Source: Candidatus Krumholzibacteriia bacterium
GTDB taxonomy: Bacteria > Krumholzibacteriota > Krumholzibacteriia > LZORAL124-64-63
Reading direction: 5' to 3'
Length of the DNA: 6,597 nt
Assembly (NCBI GenBank): GCA_029935695.1
Contig: JAOZJV010000214.1
Location: 1-6,597 of the forward strand
The position numbers and the translations under genes are program-made. This document shows positions 6,082 through 6,597 of this stretch, one piece after another (the first letter of the stretch is position 1; each line of letters opens with the position of its first letter). The notes under the pieces are model-generated. The model saw only the letters and a list, made by a program, of their open reading frames with translations. It had not been told where the DNA came from and ran no database searches.

Positions 6082-6597
6082 TTATTCAACCCCACGAGGA
6101 TAAGTGGCGTATACCGCCGCCTGATCCTGCGGCATCACCAAAACATCCTGAATATTCACATGTGGTGGTCTGGTGGCGCAGAAAAGCACTGTTTCAGCAA
6201 TATCAACCGGCTGCAGGGGAGGGAAATTCTTATAAACCGGATCTGCTTTTTCCAAATCTCCACGGAATCTCACTTCGCTGAATTCTGTTTCCACCATTCC
6301 CGGGTCCACCGATGAACACCGCACCTTCGTGCCCACCAGGTCGAGACGCATCCCCTGGGTGATGGCCTTAACCGCATATTTGGTAGCGCAGTAGACGTTT
6401 CCACCGGTATAAACCTGCCGGCCGGCAATGCTGCCAATGTTGATCACGTGTCCGCGGTCACGGTCCACAAACCCCGGCATCACAGCCCGGCTGACCCAGA
6501 GCAACCCTTTGACGTTGGTGTCGATCATCTCGTCCCAGTCCAGATAATAGGCTTCCTGAATTTTGTCCAGACCCCTGCTCAGGCCGGCATTGTTAAT
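6082..6597 (-). CDS. Short-chain dehydrogenase/reductase, YdfG-like (5' partial)
   Basis: The C-terminal 171 residues of an SDR oxidoreductase; the frame is open at the window edge, so about 80 N-terminal residues with the Rossmann Gly motif (TGxxxGxG) are missing. Counting from the first visible residue: NNAG (2-5), which stabilises the central sheet; the tetrad Asn in TNVKG (Asn28); catalytic Ser56 in INIGSIAG; and YCATK with Tyr69 and Lys73. DPGMVETEFS (98-107) is the usual PG motif after the active site. The C-terminus PPHVNIQDVLVMPQDQA matches the YdfG group (NADP-dependent 3-hydroxy acid / serine-type dehydrogenases) in its HVNI...VMP pattern. The exact substrate cannot be read from sequence. 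The internal ATG at 6528 is not the start, because NNAG and its context lie upstream of it. It shares strand with the pseudopilin gene but is separated by 245 nt and a palindrome, so it is probably an independent unit with a metabolic role. Confidence 0.9.
   Translation of the reverse strand: MNNAGLSRGLDKIQEAYYLDWDEMIDTNVKGLLWVSRAVMPGFVDRDRGHVINIGSIAGRQVYTGGNVYCATKYAVKAITQGMRLDLVGTKVRCSSVDPGMVETEFSEVRFRGDLEKADPVYKNFPPLQPVDIAETVLFCATRPPHVNIQDVLVMPQDQAAVYATYPRGVE

Overview
The window reads as chromosomal DNA of a Gram-negative (diderm) bacterium, because it encodes an outer-membrane secretin together with the inner-membrane parts that go with it. Base composition looks even, at roughly half G+C. 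I cannot name the phylum. I see no insertion sequence, phage gene, tRNA, rRNA or CRISPR array.

Positions 3-5088, plus strand: a tight run of five genes for a trans-envelope type II secretion / type IV pilus (MSHA-like) machine. First is the 3' part of a gene whose protein is built from repeated units resembling the C-terminal half of major pseudopilins (GspG). Then come a PilM-PilN fusion (GspL-like layout), a PilO/GspM-like membrane protein, a GspC/PilP-like protein with an HR-type domain, and a secretin of the MshL/PilQ/GspD family with a Ser/Gly linker. The last four genes are spaced by +4 nt, by an overlap of about 26 nt, and by 18 nt, which indicates one operon. The assembly ATPase (GspE/PilB), platform protein (GspF/PilC) and prepilin peptidase are not in the window and may lie upstream.

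Positions 5089-5167: a short convergent intergenic stretch with a perfect 10-bp hairpin that can terminate transcription, most clearly for the minus strand.

Positions 5168-5836, minus strand: a prepilin-type (pseudopilin, GspG-like) gene with a textbook class III signal peptide. Its C-terminal half resembles the repeated units of the first gene, so both probably supply fibre subunits or fibre-related parts for the same machine. Positions 5837-6081 are intergenic. They hold a leader that can fold into competing stems and a 24-bp perfect palindrome.

Positions 6082-6597, minus strand: the C-terminal two-thirds of a short-chain dehydrogenase/reductase (YdfG-like), cut by the window edge and probably unrelated to secretion.

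Working model (inference): the PilM-N, PilO and GspC/PilP proteins form the inner-membrane alignment complex. It connects an unseen cytoplasmic motor to the secretin pore, and the minus-strand pseudopilin and perhaps the repeat protein form the fibre.
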